Of a stretch of DNA of 64,000 bases, positions 38,227-47,766 are shown in pieces. This stretch comes from an uncultured Clostridia bacterium (GTDB taxonomy: Bacteria > Bacillota > Clostridia > Oscillospirales > Oscillospiraceae): the NCBI GenBank assembly GCA_945873295.1, contig CAMCCS010000002.1:1-64000 (forward strand), read 5' to 3'. Numbering within the stretch: the stretch's first letter is position 1; each line of letters begins with the position of its first letter. The notes under the pieces are model-generated. The model worked only from the letters and a program-made list of their open reading frames with translations. It ran no database searches and was not told the DNA's origin. A program made the position numbers and the translations under genes.

Positions 38227-39141
38227 TCATAGATAACGTCCTTTCCGGCAGCAGACGCTTTTCATGTCCGTATGTTGAATATCCAGCAGGACATCCATTT
38301 CTTTTGCCACATTCTGAAACCGGCATTTCATGTGGTGGCAGAGTATGTAATCCGCCTGCCGGATCTTGCCCCTTGCCTGCCTGCAAAATTCCCGCATGGG
38401 AGACGCAAGGGAAAACACCCACACCGGTGTGCAAATGGTGACATGATCGTAGCCCTGGAGTGCGACATGGATCGGTTCAATGGGCATGGGCCAGCGGTGC
38501 ATTCCGTAGCGTCCGCACCACCAGAAGCCCGTCGTCCCGGAAGTATGCTCCGTTGCCCGAATCTCATAGATTGTAGCGCCGGTTTTATTTGCCGCCTCAT
38601 AGGCTAGCTTTTTCGTGTATCCCATTTTGGAAAAGTACACTACAAGCAATCGGGGATTTGTGCCCACATTCGGGTACTCCGCCGGATCAAAGTGAAAGGT
38701 CTCCTGTTTCTCAAAAACCAATGCGGCATACCCCGTAAAGAACTGGATCATTCCAAATATAAAGTAGGCCGTGGACAGGAAATTGAACGGGAACATGTAA
38801 AACTGAATGCAGATCCAGAGCATCAGTGTCACACCAAAGCACATTCCAAGGCGAATGCCCAACGGCTTTTTCCGGAACAAAAGAACTGCTGCCGTCAAAT
38901 TGGTCAGGCCGTTGATGATCAGCAGAGCCACGCCCGGAAAAATATAGTTCTGATACAGAATATCCGCCAGAGGAAGCTTTTTGAAATAGGGCAGCATATT
39001 CTGCATTTGCAGGAGGCTTCCGTCCGGTTTGATAAACATGCACAGGGAACCAACCACCGCCCCGATACCGATAAACAGGCACCAGAACAGCAGTGCGGTC
39101 CGGGTCGGCTTCAAACGACTTTTATAAGACAATTCATTCAT
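38227..39141 (-). CDS. Multi-TM protein fused to C-terminal flavodoxin-like domain
   Basis: About 4 TM segments in first ~150 aa, then PRLLVVYFSKMGYTKKLAYEAANKTGATIYEI...HVTICTPVWVFSLASPMREFCRQ. Confidence 0.78.
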   Translation of the reverse strand: MNELSYKSRLKPTRTALLFWCLFIGIGAVVGSLCMFIKPDGSLLQMQNMLPYFKKLPLADILYQNYIFPGVALLIINGLTNLTAAVLLFRKKPLGIRLGMCFGVTLMLWICIQFYMFPFNFLSTAYFIFGMIQFFTGYAALVFEKQETFHFDPAEYPNVGTNPRLLVVYFSKMGYTKKLAYEAANKTGATIYEIRATEHTSGTTGFWWCGRYGMHRWPMPIEPIHVALQGYDHVTICTPVWVFSLASPMREFCRQARGKIRQADYILCHHMKCRFQNVAKEMDVLLDIQHTDMKSVCCRKGRYL

Positions 39142-39150
39142 AATATATCC

Positions 39151-39687
39151 TCATGGTATTCGTTGAAAAAAGCGGCTTACCGCTATATCCAGAGCAAACA
39201 GAGAGGCAGGAACAACAGAAACCAGCAGATATGTATTTCGAGAACAATGATCCCGAAGCCATCGAAAACCGGGGCAAACCACATACTGCAAAAATAATGC
39301 GGAAGCACCGAAAAACAGCACGGAACGCCCGCAGATAAAGCCGCCAATGTTTCCCCAGTTCCAGATCTCGGTATTGTAATCCCATAGCCGAGTATGCCAG
39401 AACTGAAGAAGAACATATCCCGTAGCCAGTTCCAGCAGTCCGCAGATCAGGGCAGATACCGCAAAAACGGCAGCCGGATACCGGAGCAGCCTGTATGTAC
39501 TCATTACGATGAGCACTGCACCAACGCCATAGATCGGGATCCATGGCCCAAAAGTAGTCCCCCGTTTGACCAGATACCCCAGGTCGATATAGTAGAAGAG
39601 CTCCTCATAAAGAAACCCAAAGATACCGCCGAAAGAGAAGACCAGCAGTATAAAAAGGCATTCATCCCGGAAAGAACGCGTGCTCAT
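39151..39687 (-). CDS. CmpB-type putative ABC transporter permease
   Basis: FSFGGIFGFLYEELFYYIDLGYLVKRGTTFGPWIPIYGVGAVLIV...WHTRLWDYNTEIWNWGNIGGFICGRSVLFFGASALFLQYVV. Confidence 0.82.
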   Translation of the reverse strand: MSTRSFRDECLFILLVFSFGGIFGFLYEELFYYIDLGYLVKRGTTFGPWIPIYGVGAVLIVMSTYRLLRYPAAVFAVSALICGLLELATGYVLLQFWHTRLWDYNTEIWNWGNIGGFICGRSVLFFGASALFLQYVVCPGFRWLRDHCSRNTYLLVSVVPASLFALDIAVSRFFQRIP

Positions 39688-40226
39688 TTTGTCTTCTCTT
39701 CCAGCTGGGCGCCATAGCGGAATATGACAGACATTACCAGAAAAGCAATTCCCATCCCTACGGCACCGCCGTTATCAACGGCAAGCTTCCCTGCTCCATC
39801 CATTGCTTCTCTAAGCACCCCATTGGTGATTTCTGAAAGAAGCCGGGCCGCCAGAGGAAGAACAATGGTCAATATTCCAAGACGGAATATCTCGTCCGCA
39901 CCGGCATTTGTAAAGGGCGTTCCCGCATCCATTTCCCTCTGGAAATAGCGCTTTGCAAAGGCGGCAAGAACGGCACCGGCCGCGCAGCTGTATACACCCG
40001 CCGCCATGGAGGCGCACATGCTTCCGACAGAGATATCGGTATTTTTCTCAATAATACCGTAGATATTGACGCCTCCAAAACGAAGGGCACCTTCCGCTCC
40101 CACTGCCAGAGAAGTAATGCCAACTACGCAAAACACCGCGCCAACGATAGAGCACACAAAGGCAATTGTACTGATGATTTTCCCAACTTTTGCCAGGACC
40201 TGGATGGTCTTCAATGGATTTTTCAT
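39684..40226 (-). CDS. Hypothetical membrane protein
   Basis: 180 aa with about 4 hydrophobic segments. Confidence 0.65.
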   Translation of the reverse strand: MKNPLKTIQVLAKVGKIISTIAFVCSIVGAVFCVVGITSLAVGAEGALRFGGVNIYGIIEKNTDISVGSMCASMAAGVYSCAAGAVLAAFAKRYFQREMDAGTPFTNAGADEIFRLGILTIVLPLAARLLSEITNGVLREAMDGAGKLAVDNGGAVGMGIAFLVMSVIFRYGAQLEEKTK

Positions 40227-40251
40227 ATTCTACCTTTCCTTTCAGACATTT

Positions 40252-41871
40252 TTATGAAAGCTCCGCAAACAGCTTTGTTCCCCTGGTTTTCAACCAAAAC
40301 AGCAGTGCGGAAGAAACCATGCTGACAAAGACAGTACACAGCAGCAGATACATTTGCGCGGAAAGAAATTTTCGGAGAACAAAGTACAGCAGTGCAAGCC
40401 CCATCACAAGGAGCCAGCCGCCAAGCATGCTCAAAAGCACACCCATGCTTTGCTTGACAGGGATCGTTTCATCCGTCCAGTGAAGGTTGGGTGATTTCAG
40501 ATTGACGGCAAGCCCAAAACATGCGGACATCCATACAAACACCGGGGGCAGTATAAGAAGCAGAACCGCGTCAAAAACTTGAGGCCGAATAACGATTGCC
40601 ACGCATATCTCACAGAACAGAAGCGGCAGCTCTGTTACCAGAAGGTGCAGCTTCAGTTTCGCGGCAAGCGCCTGCCAGGGAAGAACAGGAAGAGACTGTG
40701 CAAGCCACAGGTGCTTTCCCTCCAGGGACACAGAGGGCGCCGTGATCACATTCATGGACGACATGGTACACAGACCCGCACATGCCAGCAGGACCGCAAA
40801 AGCAGGACCTTCTTCCGGATAGGATACCAGAAATTCCCTGACCCAGCTTGCCTTAATCAGCAGGAAGATTCCCAGGACCGGCATAAGAATGGTTCCCAAA
40901 CCGCAGTTGAGCATGTAGGTGGCGCTGGAAACAAAGCGTCTTGCCTCTTTAACCAGCATGGCGCCAGACACAGATCGCACTTTTACCGGGGCCTGCCGGT
41001 ATGCTTTCTTCGCAGCACCACGGTTTGCCGTTGCCATATTCAAAAAACTGCGGTCCAATACCATCCAGATGACAGCAAATAATGCGCCGATCATCAGTGT
41101 GAAAAGCGCGGAAGAGAGAATATCGCCTGTCCCGGTCATACCCATGAGATAGATAGGATAAAACTTGCCTTTTACCGTGTCACCAAGAGCTTGCGCATGG
41201 GCAAGTATACTCTGCAATGCAGCGTAAGCCCTGGAATAGCCCCAGTAATACACGGCAATAAAAACCAAAGACACGATTACGGTAACAATGGATTTATTTT
41301 TCAGTCTGGCGCTGATTCGCGCAACCACCCAGCCGAGAATACAGGAAAGAGCCAGAACAAAAACGGACAGCACCAGAAAAAGAAGGATATCGCAAAGGAT
41401 CACGGACACTGTAAGGCTTCCGGCAGGTAAGACGGTGTAGAGCACAATCCAGTAGGCAATTACAGAGGGAATGAATACAATGGCCTCGTAAATCAGGCTC
41501 CACATCCAGACGCCGAACAGGCGGACAAACAGAATCGCAGAGGGGTGTACAGGCATGGATAAAAGGAATTCATTGTCTTTTGCCATATACAAGGTTGCGT
41601 AGGTATTGAACACACTGCCGAATACGCCCAGCAGAACAGACATAAGGCCCATAATGGCAAAGTACAGCCAGTCAAGACCTGCCAGTACCAGCGGCTCACA
41701 AAGCATACTGGCAACAAAGAAAAACGCTGCGCCCATGCCGATAAACAGAACCGTATAAACAAGAATCAAAAGAGCAACGCCCAATTTGCTCCGGTTTTTC
41801 CCCTTTTTCTTGTCCTGAATCAGCCAGGTGTTTACCTCCATAAGCTGTTTTTTAAATAATGCTTTCAGCAT
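40252..41871 (-). CDS. ABC transporter permease (large, multi-TM)
   Basis: 539-aa multi-TM protein directly downstream of an ABC ATPase; probable start MLKALFKKQLMEVNTW. Confidence 0.85.
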   Translation of the reverse strand: MLKALFKKQLMEVNTWLIQDKKKGKNRSKLGVALLILVYTVLFIGMGAAFFFVASMLCEPLVLAGLDWLYFAIMGLMSVLLGVFGSVFNTYATLYMAKDNEFLLSMPVHPSAILFVRLFGVWMWSLIYEAIVFIPSVIAYWIVLYTVLPAGSLTVSVILCDILLFLVLSVFVLALSCILGWVVARISARLKNKSIVTVIVSLVFIAVYYWGYSRAYAALQSILAHAQALGDTVKGKFYPIYLMGMTGTGDILSSALFTLMIGALFAVIWMVLDRSFLNMATANRGAAKKAYRQAPVKVRSVSGAMLVKEARRFVSSATYMLNCGLGTILMPVLGIFLLIKASWVREFLVSYPEEGPAFAVLLACAGLCTMSSMNVITAPSVSLEGKHLWLAQSLPVLPWQALAAKLKLHLLVTELPLLFCEICVAIVIRPQVFDAVLLLILPPVFVWMSACFGLAVNLKSPNLHWTDETIPVKQSMGVLLSMLGGWLLVMGLALLYFVLRKFLSAQMYLLLCTVFVSMVSSALLFWLKTRGTKLFAELS

Positions 41872-41872
41872 A

Positions 41873-42580
41873 TCACTTTTCCTCCAGCTCCAGGAACACA
41901 TCCTCGAGAGAGTCGTCGCCCTTTACTTCCTCCATGGTTCCGGACCTGATGAGTTTTCCCTGTTTAATGATGGCTACCTTGTCACAGAGCTTTTCCGCCA
42001 CTTCCAGCACATGGGTAGAGAAAAAGATCGCGCTTCCCCTGTCGCAGGCCTGCCGCATCATTTCCTTGAGAAGATGGGATGCCTTGGGGTCCAGGCCGAC
42101 AAAGGGTTCATCCATCATGATAAGCTTTGGGTTGTGGAGCCATGCGGAAATGATAGCCAGCTTCTGCTTCATGCCGTGGGAGTAGGCGGATATGGGCTGG
42201 GCCAGATCCGCAGTCAGTTCAAAGGCATCCGCAAGCGCGGCAATCCGCTCCTGGCGATCCAGCGCGTTTACCCCAAAAATGTCCGCGATAAAATTCAGGA
42301 ACTGAATGCCGGTCATGAAATCGTACAGATCCGGATTATCCGGTATGTAGGCGATTTTCCCTTTGCAGGTAAGCGGATCCGTTTTTATGGATACACCGTC
42401 AATCAAAATATCTCCGGAATCAAACTGCGCAATACCTGCGCAGGATTTCAGCGTGGTCGTTTTTCCCGCGCCGTTGTGACCAATGAAGCCGTAAATTTCT
42501 CCCGGGCAGATGTGCAGGGACAGATCGTCCACTGCCTTCTTATCGCCGAACCGCTTTGTTAAATGATTGATTTGAAGCAT
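41873..42580 (-). CDS. ABC transporter ATP-binding protein
   Basis: GHNGAGKTTTLKSCAGIAQFDSGDILIDG; ISAYSHGMKQKLAIISAWLHNPKLIMMDEPFVGLDPKA. Confidence 0.95.
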   Translation of the reverse strand: MLQINHLTKRFGDKKAVDDLSLHICPGEIYGFIGHNGAGKTTTLKSCAGIAQFDSGDILIDGVSIKTDPLTCKGKIAYIPDNPDLYDFMTGIQFLNFIADIFGVNALDRQERIAALADAFELTADLAQPISAYSHGMKQKLAIISAWLHNPKLIMMDEPFVGLDPKASHLLKEMMRQACDRGSAIFFSTHVLEVAEKLCDKVAIIKQGKLIRSGTMEEVKGDDSLEDVFLELEEK

Positions 42581-42620
42581 GATTCTTTCTCCTTTTCACA
42601 GGACAATTTCTCAGAATTGA

Positions 42621-42836
42621 TTATTCGTCTCCGTCCTTTTTGATGTATGTTTCGATCATCAGACCAAGCGCCATACCGATACACATACCAAATCCGGAGA
42701 AGACGCCCAGATTATCCAGAAGCAGGCCGAAGCACATGCCGTTGCACATGCCTAGCAAGCCATAATTGTCCGCTTCCTTTTGCCGTTCATCCACCTGCCG
42801 GGGCTCTTCGGCGGCAGTTTCCTTTTTATGATTCAT
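42621..42836 (-). CDS. Small hypothetical membrane protein
   Basis: 71 aa; Gly/Met-rich MCNGMCFGLLLDNLGVFSGFGMCIGMALGLMIETYI. Confidence 0.5.
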   Translation of the reverse strand: MNHKKETAAEEPRQVDERQKEADNYGLLGMCNGMCFGLLLDNLGVFSGFGMCIGMALGLMIETYIKKDGDE

Positions 42837-42998
42837 TTTTTGATTTTGGCAGCCGCAGCGCCAGCAACAAAAAACCCCGCAAGAATCCAGGGCAGCGCCG
42901 CTATGATTTAGTCTTTCACTTCTCGATCCTCCCCAAATATAAGCCGGCCCCTGTATTTTATGGAATGCCTCTTCGTCCGGAACGAATTATTTGTTCAT

Positions 42999-43193
42999 TT
43001 ATATTCTTATGCTGCTCAGCAGGATACGGTTTCGGATGCTGACCAGGTGCTCCTGCCTGCATTTTGGACAATAGAGCAGAAAGTTTTCAAGGACTGTGTC
43101 CCCGCGGAGCCGCACTCTGGTTTTCCCGCCGCAGGCGGGACAAAGGAGCCAGCTCGTTTCGTTATTGCACACCCCAAACATCTCCTCATTCAA
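42999..43193 (-). CDS. Cysteine-rich KTR family protein
   Basis: WLLCPACGGKTRVRLRGDTVLENFLLYCPKCRQEHLVSI fits the cysteine-rich KTR domain. Confidence 0.8.
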   Translation of the reverse strand: MNEEMFGVCNNETSWLLCPACGGKTRVRLRGDTVLENFLLYCPKCRQEHLVSIRNRILLSSIRI

Positions 43194-43205
43194 AATATAG
43201 CGCCG

Positions 43206-43826
43206 CTAAAGGAGCCTGCAGGCCTCCTTCGCTCGGTCCTGGGGGATCCCTTGGTAGACCAGATAGATCATCCCAACCTCCTGAACCCGGGCAATCGCTT
43301 CCTCCATTGTGACGGTAATTGTACCATCCACAATCAGCGACACAAGCCCCTGGGTATAGGTAATGGAGATCTGCATGAACTCCGCGGCGGCCGCTTCGCT
43401 GATCCCCAGAAAGCCGGACAGAACGGATCGCAGTTCCCGGTTTTTGTTTTCATCAAACACCGTACCGATCCCGCCGTGGGATACAAATTTCCGGCTGTTG
43501 TTTCTGACAAAATGAATGAGATTCGGCTCCTCCAGCGCTGCCTTCAGATATCGAACACCAACGGCACCAAAAATCTGGAGTGGGTTCTTCCCTTGGGTGT
43601 CCTGTCTGGAATTGATATAATCCAGAACATACTGAGCAAACGCTTCCCGGAATTTTTCCATATTCCCAAATGTCCAGGAAATAGGCTGGGTAGAGCAGCC
43701 AAGCTCCCTGGCAAGCCGTCCAATGGTCACAGCGCCCTCCCCCTCCCGAATCAAAAGCTGAAGCGCTGTCTCCAAAATGCGTTCCCGGGGCACTTGTACT
43801 TTTGGCAAAATGATCGCTCCCATCAA
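43206..43826 (-). CDS. TetR/AcrR family transcriptional regulator
   Basis: RERILETALQLLIREGEGAVTIGRLARELGCSTQPISWTFGNMEKFREAF HTH. Confidence 0.88.
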   Translation of the reverse strand: MMGAIILPKVQVPRERILETALQLLIREGEGAVTIGRLARELGCSTQPISWTFGNMEKFREAFAQYVLDYINSRQDTQGKNPLQIFGAVGVRYLKAALEEPNLIHFVRNNSRKFVSHGGIGTVFDENKNRELRSVLSGFLGISEAAAAEFMQISITYTQGLVSLIVDGTITVTMEEAIARVQEVGMIYLVYQGIPQDRAKEACRLL

Positions 43827-43925
43827 AGTAATTTTATTTATATAATTAGCTTTATGTAATTACATTCACATTGTACTGCGATTTTTTCTGTTTGTCAATA
43901 GGTTTCCAAAAACACACAGAAAAAA

Positions 43926-43990
43926 GCTGTCTCAAAACTGCTTTCCCGGTAGACTCTTTTCAGAGAAATCAGGAAGTGTTTTGAGACAGC
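43926..43990 (-). terminator. Long hairpin, terminator of the 44056.. gene (or IS-end-like remnant)
   Basis: GCTGTCTCAAAAC ... GTTTTGAGACAGC, 13-bp perfect arms; minus strand continues TTTTT. Confidence 0.6.
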
Positions 43991-44055
43991 CCTCATATGA
44001 AATTACCCATGGGCACCTCTAAAAACTACCCATTTGCGTTCTGGGAGGTTGCCCC

Positions 44056-45372
44056 TTATTTTTTGGGCGGTTCTCTGTGAATCTTCCGGCGGGTAACCGT
44101 TGTCCGAATGAACGTATCTGTCTTCCCCAGCAGCGTCAGACCTGAATCTGTTACATATTTGCCCGCGTTTGCGGTGTGCACAGATTTAAGCTGGGAGCGA
44201 AGGATGGAGACAATGACAAACGCTATGAACACAGGAAGCAGAATACAGACAACGATCATTGTGAAGGTATCCATGGAACCATCAAAAACGGAAGGACAGA
44301 TCAGGAGCATGAGGGCAGCAAGGACTGCGGCAATTCCAATAAACATTCCCCAGTACTTCTTTTTGTCCATAGGCAGATCCCCCACCAGGCGGCCGCTCTG
44401 ACCATTCATGGCAAAGAGGAAGCTCTGATCGTTCCATCTTGTCGCCAGCATCCACACAGGAAGCATGGCGTAGTGCACATCGCCCTTTTGCACCCGGAAA
44501 CGCTGGTTGGTCACAGATTTTTGATCGTATCCGGTAACCGTACCAGAAAGCGCATCCGCAAGGGCACCGCTGCACCGCTCCTCCATCCGCTTCCCGCATT
44601 CCTCGGACTCCACGTCATATTTATCCGCAAGAAAGCCGGGCATATACGCTGTGGAGAAAGGCTTCAGCTCACTGTAATCAAAGGGTTCGATGGCATCCAT
44701 GTGGCCGTCAGGCATACGGCTGGAAGCGTCCACGGGAATCTTTTCAAATTCCATGCTGCCGCTTCTGTAAACCTCAAAATGATCCGTAGTCGTGATCTCC
44801 TCATCGCCCTGGATATGTACCCGGGAAGAGGTCGCTTGGAAAGACATTTCTCCCTTTGCTTCTGCGTCAAACATCCAGAACGGCACATAGACACCCTGGA
44901 TCTTTTCCACATGGTTGTTATCAGCAAAAGACTTTGGCAGTAATACTTTCCCTTTGTAGTGGGATTTCAGCGCCTCTATGGCCGCGGCTTTATCCGTTTT
45001 AAAGGGGATCACATATTCCGGCTTCAAAGCACCCGCGAACTGCCCGGGAATCACTGTCTGATTCCCGCAGTAGGGGCAGCAGGTCGCTGCCGTATTTTCA
45101 TCGCATATGAGTTCCGCGCCGCAGGAAGGACAGGAATAGGTCTTCATTCCTTTCCCATCGCTGCCCCAATCCTCGGTCAAAGAAGTTTTATTCCATTCGC
45201 CGCTGTTTTGCGCGGCGGCAGCCTTGGCTTCTTTTTCCCTGTACATATCCTCAATCTGCGCAACTGTATAGGAGCTTCCGCAGTAATCACATTCCAGCTT
45301 TCCCGATTCACCGGAAAAATGCAGCGGTCCTGTACAGGCGGGGCACTGATAATTGGTTACTTCCGTTGGCAC
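44056..45372 (-). CDS. TFIIB-type zinc-ribbon, C-terminal TM protein (YdjG-like)
   Basis: TNYQCPACTGPLHFSGESGKLECDYCGSSY; YSCPSCGAELICDENTAATCCPYCGNQTVIPGQFAGALKPEYVIPFK; two TM near C-terminus. GTG start at 45372 after AAAGGTGAG preferred over the ATG at 45408. Confidence 0.82.
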   Translation of the reverse strand: MPTEVTNYQCPACTGPLHFSGESGKLECDYCGSSYTVAQIEDMYREKEAKAAAAQNSGEWNKTSLTEDWGSDGKGMKTYSCPSCGAELICDENTAATCCPYCGNQTVIPGQFAGALKPEYVIPFKTDKAAAIEALKSHYKGKVLLPKSFADNNHVEKIQGVYVPFWMFDAEAKGEMSFQATSSRVHIQGDEEITTTDHFEVYRSGSMEFEKIPVDASSRMPDGHMDAIEPFDYSELKPFSTAYMPGFLADKYDVESEECGKRMEERCSGALADALSGTVTGYDQKSVTNQRFRVQKGDVHYAMLPVWMLATRWNDQSFLFAMNGQSGRLVGDLPMDKKKYWGMFIGIAAVLAALMLLICPSVFDGSMDTFTMIVVCILLPVFIAFVIVSILRSQLKSVHTANAGKYVTDSGLTLLGKTDTFIRTTVTRRKIHREPPKK

Positions 45373-45436
45373 AAAGCTCACCTTTCCTTTCACAGAGCGA
45401 TGGAACACAAAACAGCAAACTGAACCGCAGCGATGA

Positions 45437-46846
45437 TTACTTCAAGTCACCATCGTCAAAGGGATCTCCGCACTCGGGGCAGAACTTGGGCGGATGGGCG
45501 GGATCCGCAGGCTCCCAGCCGCATTTGTCGCACTTGTACTGGGGAACCCCGGCGGGCTTCCTGGCTCCGCACTCAGGGCAGAACTTACCCTTATTCACCG
45601 CACCGCAGGCACAGACCCAGCCATCCGGGGCCTGCACCGGTTTTTTGGTGCCGCATTCGGGGCAGAATTTTCCTGTTGCAGTCGTACCGCAGGAAGGACA
45701 TGCCCAGCTGTCCGCTTTCTTGGGCTCCGGCTTTTTCGCACCGCATTCCGGGCAGAATTTCCCCGTCACTGTCGCGCCGCAGGCACATCTCCAGGTGTCC
45801 GCCGCGGGAGCAGCGGGGGCCACAGGGGCAGCATGCTGCTGGCCCATCTGGAACAGAGTCTGGGCATTTGCGCCGCCCGCCTGACCTGCCATATTCATGC
45901 CCATGAACGCCATGGCAGCACCGGCACCTTCATTGGCAGCCGCGGACTGCATAGCGGCAGCCTGTGCCCCGACCAGGTGCGCGGCAGCCATATTGGGGTT
46001 ACGGAATGCCGCGTTGCGCTGCAGCTCCTTGATCATGGCTTCGTCTTCCTCGGATGCCTTCACGGAGGACACGCCGAAAGAAACGATCTCCACACCGCGC
46101 AGCTGGCTCCACTTCTTGGACAGAACATCATTCAGCGCATCCGCAAGCTCCATGGTGTGACCGGGCAGAGCGGAATACCGGATACCCATGTCGGAGATTT
46201 TGGCAAAGGCAGGCTGCAGAGCAGTCAGCAGCTCCGTCTTCAGCTGGCCATCGATCTCGGAACGGTCATAGGCATAATCCACATTGCCGCAGACATTGGT
46301 ATAAAACAAAATGGGATTGGTGATCCGGTAGCTGTACTCACCAAAGCACCGGATGGAAATATCCACATCCAGTCCCACGTTCCGGTCAACCACACGGAAA
46401 GGCACAGGAGAAGGCGTACCATACTTGTTGCCCACCAGTTCCTTCGTGTTAAAATAGTACACTCTCTGGTCCTTGGGCGCCTCTCCGCCAAAGGTAAACC
46501 GTTTGCCGATGTTTTTGAAAACGGCAGGTATAGACTCTGACAGTTCCCCTGCGAAAATGGTAGGCTCAGTGGAAGCGTTGTATGTATACTCGCCGGGTTC
46601 CGCGCAGATCTCTACCACCTTCCCCTGCTCCACGATCATCATGCACTGACCGTCGGCCACTGCGATCACGGAACCGGAAGAAATAATGTTGTCACTGCCC
46701 TTATAATTGCTGGAGCGCCCGGAGACACGCTTCTTGCCCTTAACCGCCAGAATATTCGCTGGAATGGCTTCACAGTAGAAATACTCCTTCCACTGATCCG
46801 CAAGCACCCCTCCAGCAGCGCCCGTTATCGCCTTAATAAGTCCCAT
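45437..46846 (-). CDS. SPFH-domain (virion-core-like, YdjI-like) protein with tandem C-terminal zinc ribbons
   Basis: MGLIKAITGAAGGVLADQWKEYFYCEAIPANILAVKGKKRV...; DTWRCACGATVTGKFCPECGAKKP / DSWACPSCGTTATGKFCPECGTKKP / DGWVCACGAVNKGKFCPECGARKP / YKCDKCGWEP...KFCPECGDPF. Confidence 0.88.
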   Translation of the reverse strand: MGLIKAITGAAGGVLADQWKEYFYCEAIPANILAVKGKKRVSGRSSNYKGSDNIISSGSVIAVADGQCMMIVEQGKVVEICAEPGEYTYNASTEPTIFAGELSESIPAVFKNIGKRFTFGGEAPKDQRVYYFNTKELVGNKYGTPSPVPFRVVDRNVGLDVDISIRCFGEYSYRITNPILFYTNVCGNVDYAYDRSEIDGQLKTELLTALQPAFAKISDMGIRYSALPGHTMELADALNDVLSKKWSQLRGVEIVSFGVSSVKASEEDEAMIKELQRNAAFRNPNMAAAHLVGAQAAAMQSAAANEGAGAAMAFMGMNMAGQAGGANAQTLFQMGQQHAAPVAPAAPAADTWRCACGATVTGKFCPECGAKKPEPKKADSWACPSCGTTATGKFCPECGTKKPVQAPDGWVCACGAVNKGKFCPECGARKPAGVPQYKCDKCGWEPADPAHPPKFCPECGDPFDDGDLK

Positions 46847-47006
46847 AGATATGCTCCTTTCAAAACGTTTTATTGTTTACAGATTTACTCTTATCATATT
46901 ATCATGGGCCTTGGCAAAATGCAACTTATTTTGTGCACCGCAGAAAGTCCATTTAAAAAGAGTTTAGCCGGGGCTTTCGAACAATAACAGCAGATTTGTT
47001 TTCCTT

Positions 47007-47588
47007 TTATACCTTTACGGAAAAGAGGCCGTGGCGATTGCAGAACGCAAAAATAGTGCCCCTGCCCGCTCTGCGAAAATGGGCCTGTGCCGCCTGTTCC
47101 GGGTAAAGCTTTTCCATCTGAAGATGACAGTCCGTAACATAGGCCATAAATGAAATCGAATGGCCTTTTTCCATCGGATGATCAAGATAAACATACAGCT
47201 CACCATCCAAGTTTTCCACATAAATTCGGTGCAGTTCATCCGGATCCTCCGCATCCTGTTCGGGCAGCCGAATGCCGCAGCAGGAAAAGGCTCCCTCTCC
47301 CATTGCGTGGATTACATTGCCGCAGATGGGACAGACGTAGAATTGGCTCCTTTTCATGTTCGCGGAAATATTTCTGTTTATAGCCACATCCCCCGTCAGC
47401 AGCTCCGGCACTGAGACGGAGAGAGCATTTGCCAACTCCGATAAAATACTCAAGTCCGGAAGCCCCTTGCCTGTTTCCCACTTGGACACCGTTTTATCGG
47501 ACACCATCAGTTTTTCCGCCAGTTCCTTTTGCGTGAGTTTCTTTTTTTCACGCAGTCTTTTGATCGTTTCCCCTGTAATATAGGTCAT
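47007..47588 (-). CDS. XRE-family HTH regulator with C-terminal desulfoferrodoxin-like domain
   Basis: HTH: IKRLREKKKLTQKELAEKLMVSDKTVSKWETGKGLPDLSILSELANAL; then CPICGNVI and YLDHPMEKGHSISFMAYVTDCHLQMEKLYPEQAAQAHFRRAGRGTIFAFCNRHGLF. Confidence 0.85.
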   Translation of the reverse strand: MTYITGETIKRLREKKKLTQKELAEKLMVSDKTVSKWETGKGLPDLSILSELANALSVSVPELLTGDVAINRNISANMKRSQFYVCPICGNVIHAMGEGAFSCCGIRLPEQDAEDPDELHRIYVENLDGELYVYLDHPMEKGHSISFMAYVTDCHLQMEKLYPEQAAQAHFRRAGRGTIFAFCNRHGLFSVKV

Positions 47589-47705
47589 GGATCCTCATCT
47601 CCTTCAATTCGTATTATAGTCCCTTTTACGGGGAAAGCCAACCTGCGTATCGTAGAGTCGACGCTGTAAGCAAGCCAAGTATCTGGTCCATCGGGAATAT
47701 CAAAA

Positions 47706-47723
47706 CCACCACAGATGTGGTGG
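47706..47723 (-). terminator. Hairpin downstream of lipoprotein gene
   Basis: CCACCACA-ga-TGTGGTGG; minus strand followed by TTTTGATA. Confidence 0.6.
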
Positions 47724-47766
47724 CTTTGAACTGAATACTTATACTGAAGGATTTGGGAAGTGCGTT

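Noticed and set aside
43926-43990. Complete small insertion element
   Set aside because: GGCTGTCTCAAAAC-type arms resemble some IS ends, but a 65-bp hairpin with a U-tract is better explained as a terminator without copy-number data.
47706-47723. IS200/IS605-type subterminal palindrome
   Set aside because: Hairpin position after a minus-strand lipoprotein gene with a U-rich tail fits a terminator; no transposase nearby.
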